Notes under the pieces: model-generated
The model's input: only the letters and a program-made list of their open reading frames with translations
Told to the model about the DNA's origin: nothing
Databases searched by the model: none
NCBI RefSeq assembly: GCF_000805455.1
Contig: NZ_JSUS01000012.1
Coordinates: 124,001 to 188,000 of the forward strand
Length of the DNA: 64,000 bases
Direction: 5' to 3'
Source of the DNA: Acinetobacter sp. A47
GTDB taxonomy: Bacteria > Pseudomonadota > Gammaproteobacteria > Pseudomonadales > Moraxellaceae
In this document: positions 16,636 to 26,069 of the stretch, one piece after another
How positions within the stretch are numbered: position 1 is the stretch's first letter
Layout of the letters: every line of letters begins with the position of its first letter
Translations under genes and position numbers: made by a program

Positions 16636-17613
16636 TTAATCTTTAAAATGCACCGGCATCCATTGATAGCGCTTGCCATCAGCTGAGTAAATATGCCCAA
16701 TCCCCGGGAAGGGTAAATGCGGTGCGGCAATGGTTTGTCCGTTTTTGGCAAAATCGGAGAACTGTTTCAAGCGCGTTTCAACCGCCTTTTTCGGGTCAAT
16801 ATCATATTCAATTGCTGTTTTAGGTTGGTCAAACTGTACGGTATGTGAATGCACAATATCGCCAATAAACACTACGCTTTCGCCTTTGCTTTTGAGTTCA
16901 TAACTAAAGTGGCCCGGCGTATGTCCCGCCGTGTTAATGACTTTAAAGCCCTGAATGTCATCACCGGGTTTATAAGTTTTAAAGCGTTGCTTGGCTTGGT
17001 AAGGTGCAATTGCCTGCTTGATTTGCTTCACTGTTGCTTCGTAACCCGCCTGTTTGTCTTTTGCAAGCTTGGCTGCCTGTTTGGGATCTAACCAGTAACT
17101 GGCTTCGTCATTGGAGACATACACGGTTGCATTGGGAAAATTGGCAACGCCATCTTTACTGATGCCACAGACATGGTCAGGGTGTAAATGGGTCAGTAAG
17201 ATGGTATCCACCTGTTCAGGTTTATAACCCGAAGCGACCAGATTTTTCAGGATTGAACCTAAATGGGGGCCAAAACAACTGGCTGCACCGCTATCGACTA
17301 AAACCAGTGATTTTCCGGTATTGACGAGGAAGGCATTGATGGAGGTCTGTACACCTTTGTCTTGATCTGCATAGTACTTTTTCAGGATCTGTTGAACTTG
17401 TTGCGGTGAAATATCTTTAAACAGGCTTGGCGACATAAAGTTGGTGCCATCCAGCAATGCAGTGATTTGTACATCACCGACTTGGTGCTGGTAAAAGCCT
17501 GCAACCTGTTTTTGTTGTTCGGTGAGTGGCTGTGTTTTGGCTATTTCTGCATGGCTCAGTAAAGAAAAGCTGCTCAAGAGTGAGGCGGAAAGAAGTAAGG
17601 CTGTTTTTTTCAT
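16636..17613 (-). CDS. exported metallo-beta-lactamase-fold hydrolase
   Basis: 325 residues with a signal peptide (MKKTALLLSASLLSSFSLLSHA, cleavage after SHA), so periplasmic or secreted. Zinc ligands of the MBL fold are all visible: THLHPDHVCGI (HxHxDH), GHTPGHFSYE, the bridging Asp in FIGDIVHSH, and a last His in APHLPFPGIGHI. The layout matches the lactonase / parathion-hydrolase-like branch of the superfamily, but the substrate is not given by the sequence. Transcribed alone. Confidence 0.85.
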   Translation of the reverse strand: MKKTALLLSASLLSSFSLLSHAEIAKTQPLTEQQKQVAGFYQHQVGDVQITALLDGTNFMSPSLFKDISPQQVQQILKKYYADQDKGVQTSINAFLVNTGKSLVLVDSGAASCFGPHLGSILKNLVASGYKPEQVDTILLTHLHPDHVCGISKDGVANFPNATVYVSNDEASYWLDPKQAAKLAKDKQAGYEATVKQIKQAIAPYQAKQRFKTYKPGDDIQGFKVINTAGHTPGHFSYELKSKGESVVFIGDIVHSHTVQFDQPKTAIEYDIDPKKAVETRLKQFSDFAKNGQTIAAPHLPFPGIGHIYSADGKRYQWMPVHFKD

Positions 17614-17684
17614 AAGATCATTAAAGTTATTAGAGAAACAACACTTTTAACATGAATTACAACCTGATGGGGATAATTTCCCAA

Positions 17685-17713
17685 CAAAAAAATCCGCCTG
17701 TGTCGGCGGATGA
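17685..17713 (-). terminator. terminator of the Sel1-like gene
   Basis: Stem ATCCGCC / GGCGGAT with six-base loop; on the reverse strand it is followed by seven T. Confidence 0.8.
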
Positions 17714-17743
17714 TTAGGGAAACTGTTCTGTTTTAATTTCATG

Positions 17744-18433
17744 TTATGGTTGGGGCTGTTTGGAAAAATCTACCATTTCAAATTCTTCTAGATCACAGTT
17801 TGCCAACGCACACTTCTGCTCGGTGTAAGCTGCTTCGCCTAAGTTCTGTTTGGCCTTATTTGCCCAAAACGCGGCTTTTTTGGCATCTTGCTGTTCAACC
17901 GGAAGCCGAAAACCGTATTCGTCTGCAAGTGTCATTTGTGCGGCCACAGAGCCTTGCTGGCCTGCTTTCTCCAGCAGGGGAATATAGTCCTTTGTCAGTT
18001 TGAACTGTTGCGCCAGCAGATAGCTTGCATAAGCATCGTTTTGATCTGACAGTTGTTGTAAAGGTGCAAGATCGATTTTTTCCTGTAACTCATCATCATT
18101 AAAAAATAATGCAAACTCGAGCAGTGCCACCGTAGCAGTTGCATCGCCGTGCTGAATCTGGTCATTCATGTGTTGAACGAACAGCTTTTTTTGCTGGTCG
18201 ACATATCGGGTGATTTGTTTCTCATCATTTTTCAGCATTAACTTTTTGAGGGCAGGATCAACCTTGGCATTTTTATCTTCCTGCTCCATTTGGAATAAGG
18301 TATTTAAAGTCAGTTGCATCTGGTCTTTGGCTTTTTGCACTTGCGGACTAAAGTGATATTCAGGTACCTGAGCGACTGCACCCTGCAAACAAAAAATGCT
18401 GAATAAAAGAAAGGCTATTATTTTCTGGAACAT
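17744..18433 (-). CDS. secreted Sel1-like repeat protein
   Basis: 229 residues with a signal peptide (MFQKIIAFLLFSIFCLQGAV A, cleavage after AVA). The rest is helical; AAQMTLADEYGFRLPVEQQD followed by AKKAAFWANKA is a Sel1-type repeat (residues 165-195), with weaker helical pairs before it (SYLLAQQFKLTKDYIPLLEK). Two cysteines lie near the end (EQKCALANCDLEEFE). Sel1 repeats usually serve protein-protein contacts; partner unknown. Lies 43 bases beyond the metG terminator in the same direction. Confidence 0.72.
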   Translation of the reverse strand: MFQKIIAFLLFSIFCLQGAVAQVPEYHFSPQVQKAKDQMQLTLNTLFQMEQEDKNAKVDPALKKLMLKNDEKQITRYVDQQKKLFVQHMNDQIQHGDATATVALLEFALFFNDDELQEKIDLAPLQQLSDQNDAYASYLLAQQFKLTKDYIPLLEKAGQQGSVAAQMTLADEYGFRLPVEQQDAKKAAFWANKAKQNLGEAAYTEQKCALANCDLEEFEMVDFSKQPQP

Positions 18434-18486
18434 GTTTTACCCGATGTCGTTATCATTGATGGAGTATTGTCCTCAAATCAGCCAAA

Positions 18487-18522
18487 TAAAAAAAGGGCCT
18501 CCGAAGAAGCCCTTTCAATTTT
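18487..18522 (-). terminator. metG terminator
   Basis: On the reverse strand AAAGGGC ... GCCCTTT hairpin followed by TTTTTTTATTT, 6-40 bases after the metG stop. Confidence 0.85.
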
Positions 18523-18528
18523 TATGCT

Positions 18529-20583
18529 TTAAGAGACTTTATCACCCGGTTTTGCGCCAGATTCAGGTGAAATCACCCATACACCTTCGCCATTTCCAGC
18601 AGCAAGCACCATACCGTTAGAAATACCAAAACGCATCTTGCGTGGTGCAAGGTTTGCCACCATCACCACCAATTTGTCTTTAAGCTGTTCAGGCTGATAA
18701 AACTCACGGATACCACTAAATACATTACGCGGTTCAGCTTCACCGACATCCAAAGTCAATTGCAGCAATTTATCAGAACCTTCAACCGTTGCAGCTTGCA
18801 GTACTTTTGCCACACGAAGATCAACCTTCATGAAGTCTTCAATGCCGATAATTTCAGCTTCACCTGCTTTTGGCTCAGGCTTTTTCTCGGCTTTCTTGTC
18901 TTTTTTCTTCTCGGCTTTTGGCGCTTCTGCCGCAGCTAAAGAATCTTTAGAGGCTTCTACCATGGCAGCGACCGCTTTAGGGTCGACACGTTGCATTAAC
19001 GGCTGGAATTGAGCAATTTCATGACCAAGCAAGATCTGCTGACGTGATGCAAAGTCAAAGCTTTCAAGTTGTAAGAAAGCTTGAACCTGTGCAGCAAGCG
19101 TTGGTAAGACTGGCGCCAAATAAATCGCAAGTTGACGGAACAGGTTGATGCCGACCGAACACACATCATGAACTTGTTGGTCCTGACCTTCTTGCTTGGC
19201 CAGTGCCCACGGTTTTTTCTCATCGATATACTGATTGGCACGGTCAGCCAAGGCCATGATTTCGCGAATTGCAGTTGAAAATTCTCGTGCTTCATAAGCC
19301 TGTGCAATTGAATCGCCTGCATCAATAAAGCTTTGCACCAGTTCAGGCTCTGCACATGTATTCGACAAGGTATTGTTGAAGTTGCTGTTAATGAATTTGG
19401 CACAACGGCTGGCAATATTCACCACTTTACCCACAAGGTCAGAATTCACTTTCTGAACGAAGTCATCCAGGTTCAAGTCCGAATCTTCAACCTTGTCTGA
19501 AAGTTTAGAGGCAAAGTAATAACGTAAATATTCAGGGTTCAAATGCTGTAAATAGGTTTCAGCTTTAATGAAGGTACCACGAGACTTTGACATCTTCTGT
19601 CCGTTGACAGTCAAGAAACCATTTACGAATAAACCGGATGGGGTACGGTAGTTGGCACCCTCCAGCATGGCCGGCCAGAACAGGGCATGGAAGTAAACGA
19701 TGTCTTTACCGATGAAGTGATAAACTTCTTTATCGCTGTCTTTTTTCCAGAAATCATCGAAGCTGAGATCAGGGCGTTTGATTTTGATGTAGTTTTCAAA
19801 ACTCGACATATAACCAATCGGTGCATCGACCCAGACATAGAAATATTTGTTTGGCGCATCTGGAATTTCAAAACCGAAATAAGGCGCATCACGCGAAATA
19901 TCCCAGTCCGCAAGGCCAGCATCAAACCATTCGTCCAGTTTGTTGGCAATAGACAGCGGCAAACGGCCTTGATCACGGGTCCATTTCTGCAAGTATTCTG
20001 CAAAGTTTGGTAATTTAAAGAAATAGTGATCTGATGATTTTTCTACCGGTGTTGCACCGCTCAAGGTTGAACGCGGGTTTTCCAGTTCAGTGGCATTATA
20101 GGTTGTACCGCAGACTTCACATGAGTCGCCGTACTGGTCTTCTGCTTTACATTTCGGACATGTGCCTTTGATGAAGCGGTCAGACAGGAACATGCCTTTT
20201 TCAGGGTCAAACAGCTGGGTAACCGGACGAACGGCAATATTGCCTGCTTCACGGTTCTTGAGATAGATTTCTGAAGCACGCGCTTTGTTGGCATCACTAT
20301 GGGTTGAATCATAGTGATCGAAATGTACGCCAAAACCATCAAAATCACGAATATGTTCTTTCTGGACATTGGCAATCTGCTGTTCAGGACTGATGCCATT
20401 GGCTTCAGCACGTAGCATGATCGCGGTCCCGTGAGCATCATCCGCACATACATAAGTCACATCATGGCCCATTGCACGCATCGCACGAACCCAAATATCA
20501 GCCTGGATATAACCGAGTAAGTGACCCATATGGATAGGACCATTGGCATAAGGTAGGGCATTGGTGACTAAAATTTTACGCAC
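18529..20583 (-). CDS. metG: methionyl-tRNA synthetase
   Basis: Charges tRNA-Met (initiator and elongator) with methionine, class I synthetase. The open frame extends 22 codons further, but the family starts at [20 protein letters not shown], preceded by a GTG at 20583; from there 684 residues (E. coli 677). HMGH is the HIGH-type motif; zinc-knuckle cysteines CPKC and CEVC lie near residues 145-160; KMSKSRGTF is the KMSKS loop near 330. After a Lys/Ala/Glu-rich linker, the C-terminal tRNA-binding domain ([17 protein letters not shown] to [10 protein letters not shown]) provides dimerisation. In Acinetobacter metG, mrp and dcd are near neighbours, as here. Confidence 0.96.
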   Translation of the reverse strand: MRKILVTNALPYANGPIHMGHLLGYIQADIWVRAMRAMGHDVTYVCADDAHGTAIMLRAEANGISPEQQIANVQKEHIRDFDGFGVHFDHYDSTHSDANKARASEIYLKNREAGNIAVRPVTQLFDPEKGMFLSDRFIKGTCPKCKAEDQYGDSCEVCGTTYNATELENPRSTLSGATPVEKSSDHYFFKLPNFAEYLQKWTRDQGRLPLSIANKLDEWFDAGLADWDISRDAPYFGFEIPDAPNKYFYVWVDAPIGYMSSFENYIKIKRPDLSFDDFWKKDSDKEVYHFIGKDIVYFHALFWPAMLEGANYRTPSGLFVNGFLTVNGQKMSKSRGTFIKAETYLQHLNPEYLRYYFASKLSDKVEDSDLNLDDFVQKVNSDLVGKVVNIASRCAKFINSNFNNTLSNTCAEPELVQSFIDAGDSIAQAYEAREFSTAIREIMALADRANQYIDEKKPWALAKQEGQDQQVHDVCSVGINLFRQLAIYLAPVLPTLAAQVQAFLQLESFDFASRQQILLGHEIAQFQPLMQRVDPKAVAAMVEASKDSLAAAEAPKAEKKKDKKAEKKPEPKAGEAEIIGIEDFMKVDLRVAKVLQAATVEGSDKLLQLTLDVGEAEPRNVFSGIREFYQPEQLKDKLVVMVANLAPRKMRFGISNGMVLAAGNGEGVWVISPESGAKPGDKVS

Positions 20584-20808
20584 GGATATTGTTCTCTCAT
20601 TCGTATTTGCAAGGCAGATGATTTTACATGACTTGACCCCGTCTTGCACAAGGGATTCAGTGAAAACTTTTCAAGGCACTGTAGATACAGGAGGGGTATG
20701 TCTGAGCTATTTTTATTTGGATAAACCCGATTAGCGCTGGTCAGACATAAGGAAAAAGGATTTGCAGTCGTATTGATGTATCGGGTTGGCTTTTATAGAA
20801 CTGGATAA

Positions 20809-20841
20809 CAAAGTATGCATCCCGAAGGATTACATACTTTG
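20809..20841 (-). terminator. hairpin overlapping the stop of the reverse-strand gene
   Basis: Perfect nine-pair stem CAAAGTATG / CATACTTTG with a 15-base loop. The T-run after it on the reverse strand is short (TTTGTTATC), so terminator function is uncertain. Confidence 0.4.
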
Positions 20842-21327
20842 CATTTGCTTGACTGAGATGCTGTGCTTGGAGTTCTTTCTTAACGAAATGACTTTTCCTT
20901 TAGACAGGAAATGGATGTAATAGCTCTTTAAGCCGTCCGTTTTCGGGTCAAGCGTAATCTCAGCAAACATCGGGGTTTGCCACAGTTCATCACTGCCTAA
21001 CGTTCCTAACCAGGCTTGCGCTTTTAACACCACCGTAAACTGATCTTTGATTTCAAGATCAGTAATGCTGAGTTCGCTGCACCAATGTACGGTTTTCGGG
21101 AACTCGGCCTTGGAAAATTTCCAGCAAATGGTCAGTGCCAGACTGCTTTCAACCGGTGCTTTATCATCACTGATGTGATCAATAACAGGAATTAACTGTT
21201 CAGCCAGATCTTTTTCAAAAGACAGAATCATGTTCTGGATTCTTCTTTTACTGGAAAGAATGTACTTCAAGCGTTTTTCCTGAGCCTGAAGTTCCTGCTG
21301 AATTTCTAAAAGTTCATTTTCATTCAT
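20830..21327 (-). CDS. hypothetical protein with N-terminal coiled coil
   Basis: 165 residues, no signal peptide. Residues 1-45 form a charged amphipathic helix (NENELLEIQQELQAQEKRLK), the remainder alternates strands (SSLALTICWKFSKAEFPKTV, TVVLKAQAWLGTL, FAEITLDPKTDGLKSYYIHF). Not recognised. Alone in its transcription unit between metG and the broken GNAT gene, which diverges from it. Confidence 0.55.
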   Translation of the reverse strand: MNENELLEIQQELQAQEKRLKYILSSKRRIQNMILSFEKDLAEQLIPVIDHISDDKAPVESSLALTICWKFSKAEFPKTVHWCSELSITDLEIKDQFTVVLKAQAWLGTLGSDELWQTPMFAEITLDPKTDGLKSYYIHFLSKGKVISLRKNSKHSISVKQMQSM

Positions 21328-21437
21328 ATAGGCAATTTTGACAACAAGGTCTATGATTGAGATATTTTCAGCAGTATATCCGATCTGTCTCCTTAATATG
21401 GTGAATCATTTTTAATACATATTTATTGGTTGTAAAA

Positions 21438-21974
21438 ATGATCGAAACAGTCCACTTACGCCTCAGACAGTAGCAGGCAGAAGACAATGAAGCCTTTGCT
21501 GCCATGAGTAGCAATCCGCAAGTGATGCAGTACTTTCCGAACCTGCTGACGCGGGCAGAAAGCGATGCCTTGATTGAGCGCATGAAATCAATTATTGACA
21601 CGCAAGGCTGGGGCTTTTGGGCGGTTGAGTTAAAACACACCCAGCAATTTATTGGTTTTACCGGATTGCATGAGCAACCGGCACAATTTTCGTTTTCGCC
21701 TTGCGTGGAAATTGGCTGGCGACTCGATCAGGCTTATTGGGGACAGGGTTATGCGCCTGAAGCCGCCCGAGCTGCGCTTGCATTTGCTTTTGGGCAGTTA
21801 AAACTGGACAAGGTCGTGGCCTTTACCACGCTGGAAAATGTGAAATCGCAAAGGGTTATGCATAAATTAAACATGAGCAAAGCCGGTGAGTTTCAGCATC
21901 CGGCTTTAGCCAAAGATCATCCGCTGAGCTGGCATGTGCTTTATCAGATTTTACGGCAGGATTTTATTTACTAG
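21438..21974 (+). pseudogene. GNAT acetyltransferase broken by a stop at codon 12
   Basis: The downstream frame (from ATG 21504, 156 residues) is a RimJ/RimL-type N-acetyltransferase: GWGFWAVELKHTQQFIGFTG, then WGQGYAPEAARAALAFAF (acetyl-CoA loop) and ENVKSQRVMHKLNM. It lacks the usual first strand. Reading upstream in the same frame from ATG 21438 gives M-I-E-T-V-H-L-R-L-R-Q-stop-Q-A-E-D-N-E-A-F-A-A, exactly the missing N-terminus; the stop TAG at 21471-21473 stands where family members have a Trp (TGG), one base away. Either inactivated recently or expressed as a shortened protein from 21504, which has no good ribosome site. Confidence 0.8.
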
Positions 21975-22161
21975 TCTGGATATTATTCATTTTTATGCTT
22001 TTTATAGCTGATAATAAAATAATTTATCGTTCGGCAATTATTTGAATATTCCTGTATTTCATTTGTTTCAATTTGCAGCGAACAATAAAAATCAAGGCTA
22101 AACACGGTATAACTAAATTTGCTCCAAACAATATGTTTTTTACCTATAGTGAGGAAATACC

Positions 22162-22611
22162 ATGACAAATGAAAAACTTGATGAATTAAAAAACCAGGCA
22201 GCCGAATTGGGCGATGACTTGAAACATAAAGCAAAAGAAACTCAGCTACAAGGTGAAAAAGCAGTGGATGACTTGAAGCATTCTGCCGCAGAACTGAAGT
22301 TAAAAGGTGAAAAAGCGCTGGATGACTTAAAGAAAGATGTTTCTGAACAAAATGCCGAAGGCAAAGAAGCGCTTTCCAACAAGGTGGATGATATCAAGGC
22401 AAAACTTGAAGATACCCAGCATGCGGTGCAAGACAAGTTTGGCCACTTGAAAGAAGAAGCCGGTCATAAGCTGGATGATGCCAAGGCCAAAGCTGCTGAA
22501 TTGAAAGATGAAGCTGCAGCAAAATTTGACGATCTTAAAGCTCAGGCCAGCCACAAGCTGGATGATTTAAAGAAAGCAGCAACCGATACCATCAATAAAT
22601 TCAAAGGTTAA
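22162..22611 (+). CDS. LEA-like hydrophilin of amphipathic helical repeats
   Basis: 149 residues, extremely hydrophilic, made of Lys, Asp, Glu, Ala and Leu; the sequence contains no Arg, Cys, Trp, Tyr or Pro. Repeating units of the type GEKALDDLKKxxxE and GHKLDDAKAKAAELKDEAAA recur through the protein, giving amphipathic helices or a disordered chain. This composition is that of late-embryogenesis-abundant-like hydrophilins, which protect against drying; A. baumannii desiccation-tolerance proteins are described as of this type. Function is inference. No signal peptide. GAGGA seven bases before the ATG; own terminator. Confidence 0.75.
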   Translation: MTNEKLDELKNQAAELGDDLKHKAKETQLQGEKAVDDLKHSAAELKLKGEKALDDLKKDVSEQNAEGKEALSNKVDDIKAKLEDTQHAVQDKFGHLKEEAGHKLDDAKAKAAELKDEAAAKFDDLKAQASHKLDDLKKAATDTINKFKG

Positions 22612-22643
22612 TACCTTTAATCAGTGCATAGGTTAAAAGACTT

Positions 22644-22682
22644 CCCCAAACCTCTCTACGCTATGTTTGGGGATTTTTTTTA
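22644..22682 (+). terminator. terminator of the LEA-like gene
   Basis: Perfect stem CCCCAAAC / GTTTGGGG followed by eight T. Confidence 0.85.
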
Positions 22683-22913
22683 TTTAAAGGGATTTAAAAA
22701 TGTCTGGGCAACATGAGACTGAATATCCAGTCTCGTGCCAATCAAGATCGCTATTCCTGCTAAAATGTATGCGTTATTGGGCAGAGCAATCCAAAGCAGA
22801 AAAGTTACTATAAAAAATGAGCAATTATCTGTGTTGAAATGAGCGTCGTTTCTTCAATACTGCTAAACTAGGCAAATTCAGTGAGATGTTGATCTGTTTT
22901 TGGAGCAAACAAA
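22683..22913. other. intergenic region before mrp
   Basis: Holds a small perfect hairpin (GAGACTG / CAGTCTC, 22715-22734) and the mrp ribosome site (GGAG, eight bases before ATG). No promoter is clear enough to call. Confidence 0.4.
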
Positions 22914-24143
22914 ATGTCGTGGCTTTCTTCCTTAAAATCTGTTTTTTCACCAGCGCAAGAAGTGAAGGAAGACGAGATTCAAACAGTGCTACAAAATTAT
23001 GTCTTGCCGCATTCAGAACATGCGCTAAAAGACCGCATTAGCCAGCTCAATGTTCAGGGCCGCGTTTTACAGCTGACCATCAATACCTTTCCCCAAGAAA
23101 AAGAGCATTTGCAACAGATACATGATGAACTGGCCGAAGCATTGGAAAAATGTGGCATTCAGGAGTTAAACCTGCATGTGATCCAGCAGAAGCAGGCCGC
23201 GCATGGTGAGGCGGGTCATGGTTGTTCATCCAAACCAAAAACAGAAAATAGTAATTTGCCACCAGTGATGGATGCTTCGCCCAAGGCAGAGCCAGACCCG
23301 AACAATCCACCAATCCAAAAAGCCGCGCCGCAACAGCGTGATGTCGCGGCACACCCTCGCATTCAAAATGTGATTCTGGTGTCGTCTGGTAAAGGCGGTG
23401 TCGGTAAATCGACCACCACAGTAAACCTTGCATTGGCACTGCAGCAGCTCGGATTAAAAGTAGGGGTACTGGATGCCGATATTTATGGCCCAAGCATTCC
23501 AACCATGTTGGGCAATGCCGGCAAAACGCCACTGATTGAAAATGAAAACTTTGTGCCCCTAGATGCTTATGGCATGGCAGTATTGTCGATCGGGCATTTA
23601 ATTGGTGAGCACAATACGCCTGTGGCGTGGCGTGGGCCGAAAGCAACCGGCGCATTGATGCAGTTGTTTAACCAGACCTTATGGCCTGATCTGAATGTGC
23701 TGGTTATAGATATGCCACCGGGCACGGGCGATATTCAGCTGACTCTGGCACAGCGTATTCCGGTTACGGGTGCGGTCATTGTCACCACACCGCAAAATGT
23801 CGCGCTGATGGATGCAACCAAAGGCATTGAGTTATTCAATAAAGTGAATATCCCTGTGCTGGGTGTGATTGAAAATATGTCGACCCATATCTGCTCGAAT
23901 TGCGGACATGAAGAGCAGATTTTTGGTACAGGCGGTGGCGATCAATTGTCAACGCAATACCAGATTCCATTGCTTGGCCGTTTACCCCTCGATGCTAAAA
24001 TCCGCGAACATGCCGACCAGGGCACACCAAGTGTGATTGCCAAAGATGCTGCTGCCGAAAGTTATCTCAATATTGCACAAGCCGTGTTGCAGCAAATGGA
24101 TAAACTGCCGAAACGTCAAAAAGATGACAAACGTATTTTCTAA
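22914..24143 (+). CDS. mrp: Mrp/ApbC-type Fe-S cluster carrier ATPase
   Basis: 409 residues. P-loop protein of the Mrp/Nbp35 family that binds and passes 4Fe-4S clusters to apo-proteins. N-terminal MIP18-like part (residues 20-90), a variable linker (AAHGEAGHGCSSKPKTENSN), then the deviant Walker A SSGKGGVGKSTTTVNLA at about 156-170, DADIYGPSIPTML, DMPPGTGDIQLTLAQRIP and the cluster-binding ICSNC (two Cys, about residues 326-329). Starts at an ATG with GGAG upstream; followed by a terminator. Located between metG and dcd, as in Acinetobacter. Confidence 0.93.
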   Translation: MSWLSSLKSVFSPAQEVKEDEIQTVLQNYVLPHSEHALKDRISQLNVQGRVLQLTINTFPQEKEHLQQIHDELAEALEKCGIQELNLHVIQQKQAAHGEAGHGCSSKPKTENSNLPPVMDASPKAEPDPNNPPIQKAAPQQRDVAAHPRIQNVILVSSGKGGVGKSTTTVNLALALQQLGLKVGVLDADIYGPSIPTMLGNAGKTPLIENENFVPLDAYGMAVLSIGHLIGEHNTPVAWRGPKATGALMQLFNQTLWPDLNVLVIDMPPGTGDIQLTLAQRIPVTGAVIVTTPQNVALMDATKGIELFNKVNIPVLGVIENMSTHICSNCGHEEQIFGTGGGDQLSTQYQIPLLGRLPLDAKIREHADQGTPSVIAKDAAAESYLNIAQAVLQQMDKLPKRQKDDKRIF

Positions 24144-24150
24144 GTTCCCT

Positions 24151-24184
24151 CAAAAACCCAACACGCAAGTGTTGGTTTTTTTTT
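24151..24184 (+). terminator. mrp terminator
   Basis: Stem CCAACAC / GTGTTGG, GCAA loop, followed by nine T. Confidence 0.88.
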
Positions 24185-24289
24185 GCTTCTGTTGAAAATA
24201 ACTTTTTTATTTACATTTTAGAACGAATTGTAAAAGCAAAGCTGATATGTTGCCAGCCTGCGTTAGATTTTATGGGTTAAAACGGTTTA

Positions 24290-25168
24290 ATGATGCGATT
24301 TAAATATTTTATCGGTGTTGCCAGTGTTTGTAGTGTGCTACTTTTAGCTGTCTGTAATGATGACAATACTTCAAACTCGAATCCGCCTCCACAACAACAA
24401 ACGAAATTGCAGCCAATCGTGATTCAGGGTGCATTACCTGTTGAATCGGAAAAAATGGCTGCTCAGTTAGATAATGCAACTGTAGAAATGATTGGGGAAT
24501 GGAAGTTCTGGAAGGGTACTTATAAAGGGTATCCGGTGGTGATTTCCAAGACCCGGATGGGCATGAGTAACTCTGCTGCTGCCACTGCACTTGCTATTCA
24601 ACATTACAAACCGATTGCGATTATCAATCAGGGCACAGCCGGCGGCCATGATCCTGACCTGCACGTATTTGATATTGTATTAGGTAAATACACCACCAAT
24701 ATTGGCGCATTCAAAACGCCGAACAAACCTGCGGGTGGTGGCTCAAATGCATTGGAATGGAATGAGGCTTTTGATGTGTTGCCTGAGGACGAATCTGATC
24801 CTGAACCAATTGCAATCCGTAAATTTGAAGGTGACAAAGAACTCTTGCTTGCTGCTTACAAGGCAAAACCTAATTATACCAAAGGACAAGTGGTCGAAGG
24901 CACCATTGGTTCGGCAGATACCTGGAACAACGAGCTTGACCGTATCAAGCAGTTCCATACGGTTTATGGTACTTCGGTAGAAGAGATGGAAGCAGCTTCA
25001 GTGGCCCAGATTGCCCAGCAGTTCAAGGTTCCATTCTTAGGCATCCGGGTATTATCCAATAATATTACCAATAATGGCGCCTATGACCCTGCCACAGGTG
25101 AAGCATGTCAGGACTATGTACTGGATGTGGCAGAGCAATATATGAAGGCCAAAGCCGCAGCGAAATAA
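24290..25168 (+). CDS. exported nucleosidase/phosphorylase-family lipoprotein
   Basis: 292 residues of the PNP/UDP family (MTA/SAH-nucleosidase-like). N-terminus MMRFKYFIGVASVCSVLLLAVC is a lipoprotein signal with a lipobox-like LAVC, followed by a Pro/Gln-rich linker. Core motifs: VVISKTRMGMSNSAAATALA, IAIINQGTAGGHDPDLHVFD, and the ribose-binding EEMEAASVAQ. Where MTAN enzymes have the general acid Asp (VxSD), this reads RVLSNN, with Asn. Cytoplasmic MTAN enzymes are about 230 residues without a leader, so this is a periplasmic relative, perhaps scavenging extracellular nucleosides or binding them. Convergent with the DUF2062 gene. Confidence 0.78.
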   Translation: MMRFKYFIGVASVCSVLLLAVCNDDNTSNSNPPPQQQTKLQPIVIQGALPVESEKMAAQLDNATVEMIGEWKFWKGTYKGYPVVISKTRMGMSNSAAATALAIQHYKPIAIINQGTAGGHDPDLHVFDIVLGKYTTNIGAFKTPNKPAGGGSNALEWNEAFDVLPEDESDPEPIAIRKFEGDKELLLAAYKAKPNYTKGQVVEGTIGSADTWNNELDRIKQFHTVYGTSVEEMEAASVAQIAQQFKVPFLGIRVLSNNITNNGAYDPATGEACQDYVLDVAEQYMKAKAAAK

Positions 25169-25179
25169 GTATTTTTATT

Positions 25180-25209
25180 AAGAAGAAACCATTCAGATGG
25201 TTTCTTCTT
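25180..25209. terminator. bidirectional terminator between convergent genes
   Basis: Stem AAGAAGAAACCA / TGGTTTCTTCTT around TTCAGA. The stop codon of the reverse gene (TGA, 25193-25195) lies inside the stem. Confidence 0.8.
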
Positions 25210-25750
25210 TTCTCACCTTCTCACGATTTTTCCAGCTTCGAATCACACTCCAGCGCCAGAGTAAGTGTGTCGCCGCATAAAATAAAACCGCAAATAAAAT
25301 CGCTTCAATCATTAGCCCGGAGACCAGAATCTTGGCAAGGCTAAAATCAATATGACCATGCCCGAAATTTTTGATCCAGTTTAGAATCTGGTGTAAAACA
25401 CCGAGTAACATGTCTTTATTGATCATGTTGACGTGATAAATTTTTGTTCCGAACCAGAAACCTAAATATAAAATTGGTACTACGGTAAAAGGGTTGGTCA
25501 GCCATGCCATGCACAGGCCGACAGGCAGGTTCACTTCAAAAAACAAAACCGTCAGAATAATAAACAGGCTATGAAACGGGACTGGTAAAATCCCCCAAAA
25601 AGTCCCGATAAACATGGCTTTTGCAATAGAGCGGCGATTTACATACCAAAGCAACGGATTTAAGGTACGTTGACCAAAAATCTTCATAAACTTAAGACGA
25701 GCGACCTTCTCCGAAGAGGGGAGCCACTTATGTAAAAATTGCTTAGGCAT
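25193..25750 (-). CDS. DUF2062 membrane protein
   Basis: 185 residues, about three to four TM helices. The DUF2062 signature is present: AKAMFIGTFWGILPVPFHSL (residues 43-62) and MAWLTNPFTVVPILYLGFWF GT. Proteins of this family are small inner-membrane proteins of unknown activity, sometimes fused to glycosyltransferases. A basic C-terminus (RSWKNREKVRKEE). Alone between convergent and divergent neighbours. Confidence 0.82.
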   Translation of the reverse strand: MPKQFLHKWLPSSEKVARLKFMKIFGQRTLNPLLWYVNRRSIAKAMFIGTFWGILPVPFHSLFIILTVLFFEVNLPVGLCMAWLTNPFTVVPILYLGFWFGTKIYHVNMINKDMLLGVLHQILNWIKNFGHGHIDFSLAKILVSGLMIEAILFAVLFYAATHLLWRWSVIRSWKNREKVRKEETI

Positions 25751-26069
25751 AAATCAAATCATGGGGTATGAGAAACAAGAATGAGAAGGATCAACTATAT
25801 AAAATAACATTAATTGCTTAGCAAAAACTTAAAATACTGGCCCTCTTTATCTGGGGTCGGTTCAGGCTGTTATCAAGTGAGCTTTGGGCCGTGTTGCATA
25901 AATATCCAGATATTCGCAAGTGACTGTCGAGTTAAGGCTACTTGTATTTCTAAAAATATAAATAAAATAAGAGTTTAAAAAGATTTTGGTCATATGTCCT
26001 TACAGTTATTTTTTTGCTATGGCGTTGTAATTGGATTAATCTGAAATTCTCTAATGGTGAGGTCATTCA
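25751..26069. other. 319-base intergenic region, nothing assigned
   Basis: AT-rich in the second half (25960-26060). Contains GTGTTGCATAAAT near 25893, which resembles an insertion-sequence end but has no partner or transposase (see rejected list). Confidence 0.3.

Noticed and set aside
20697..20749. Inverted repeat TATGTCTGA ... TCAGACATA upstream of metG
   Set aside because: Nine-base arms 35 bases apart; could be a site or an accident, and nothing else supports it.
25885..25925. GTGTTGCATAAAT, similar to ends of IS elements
   Set aside because: Only one end, no inverted partner and no transposase fragment within the gap.
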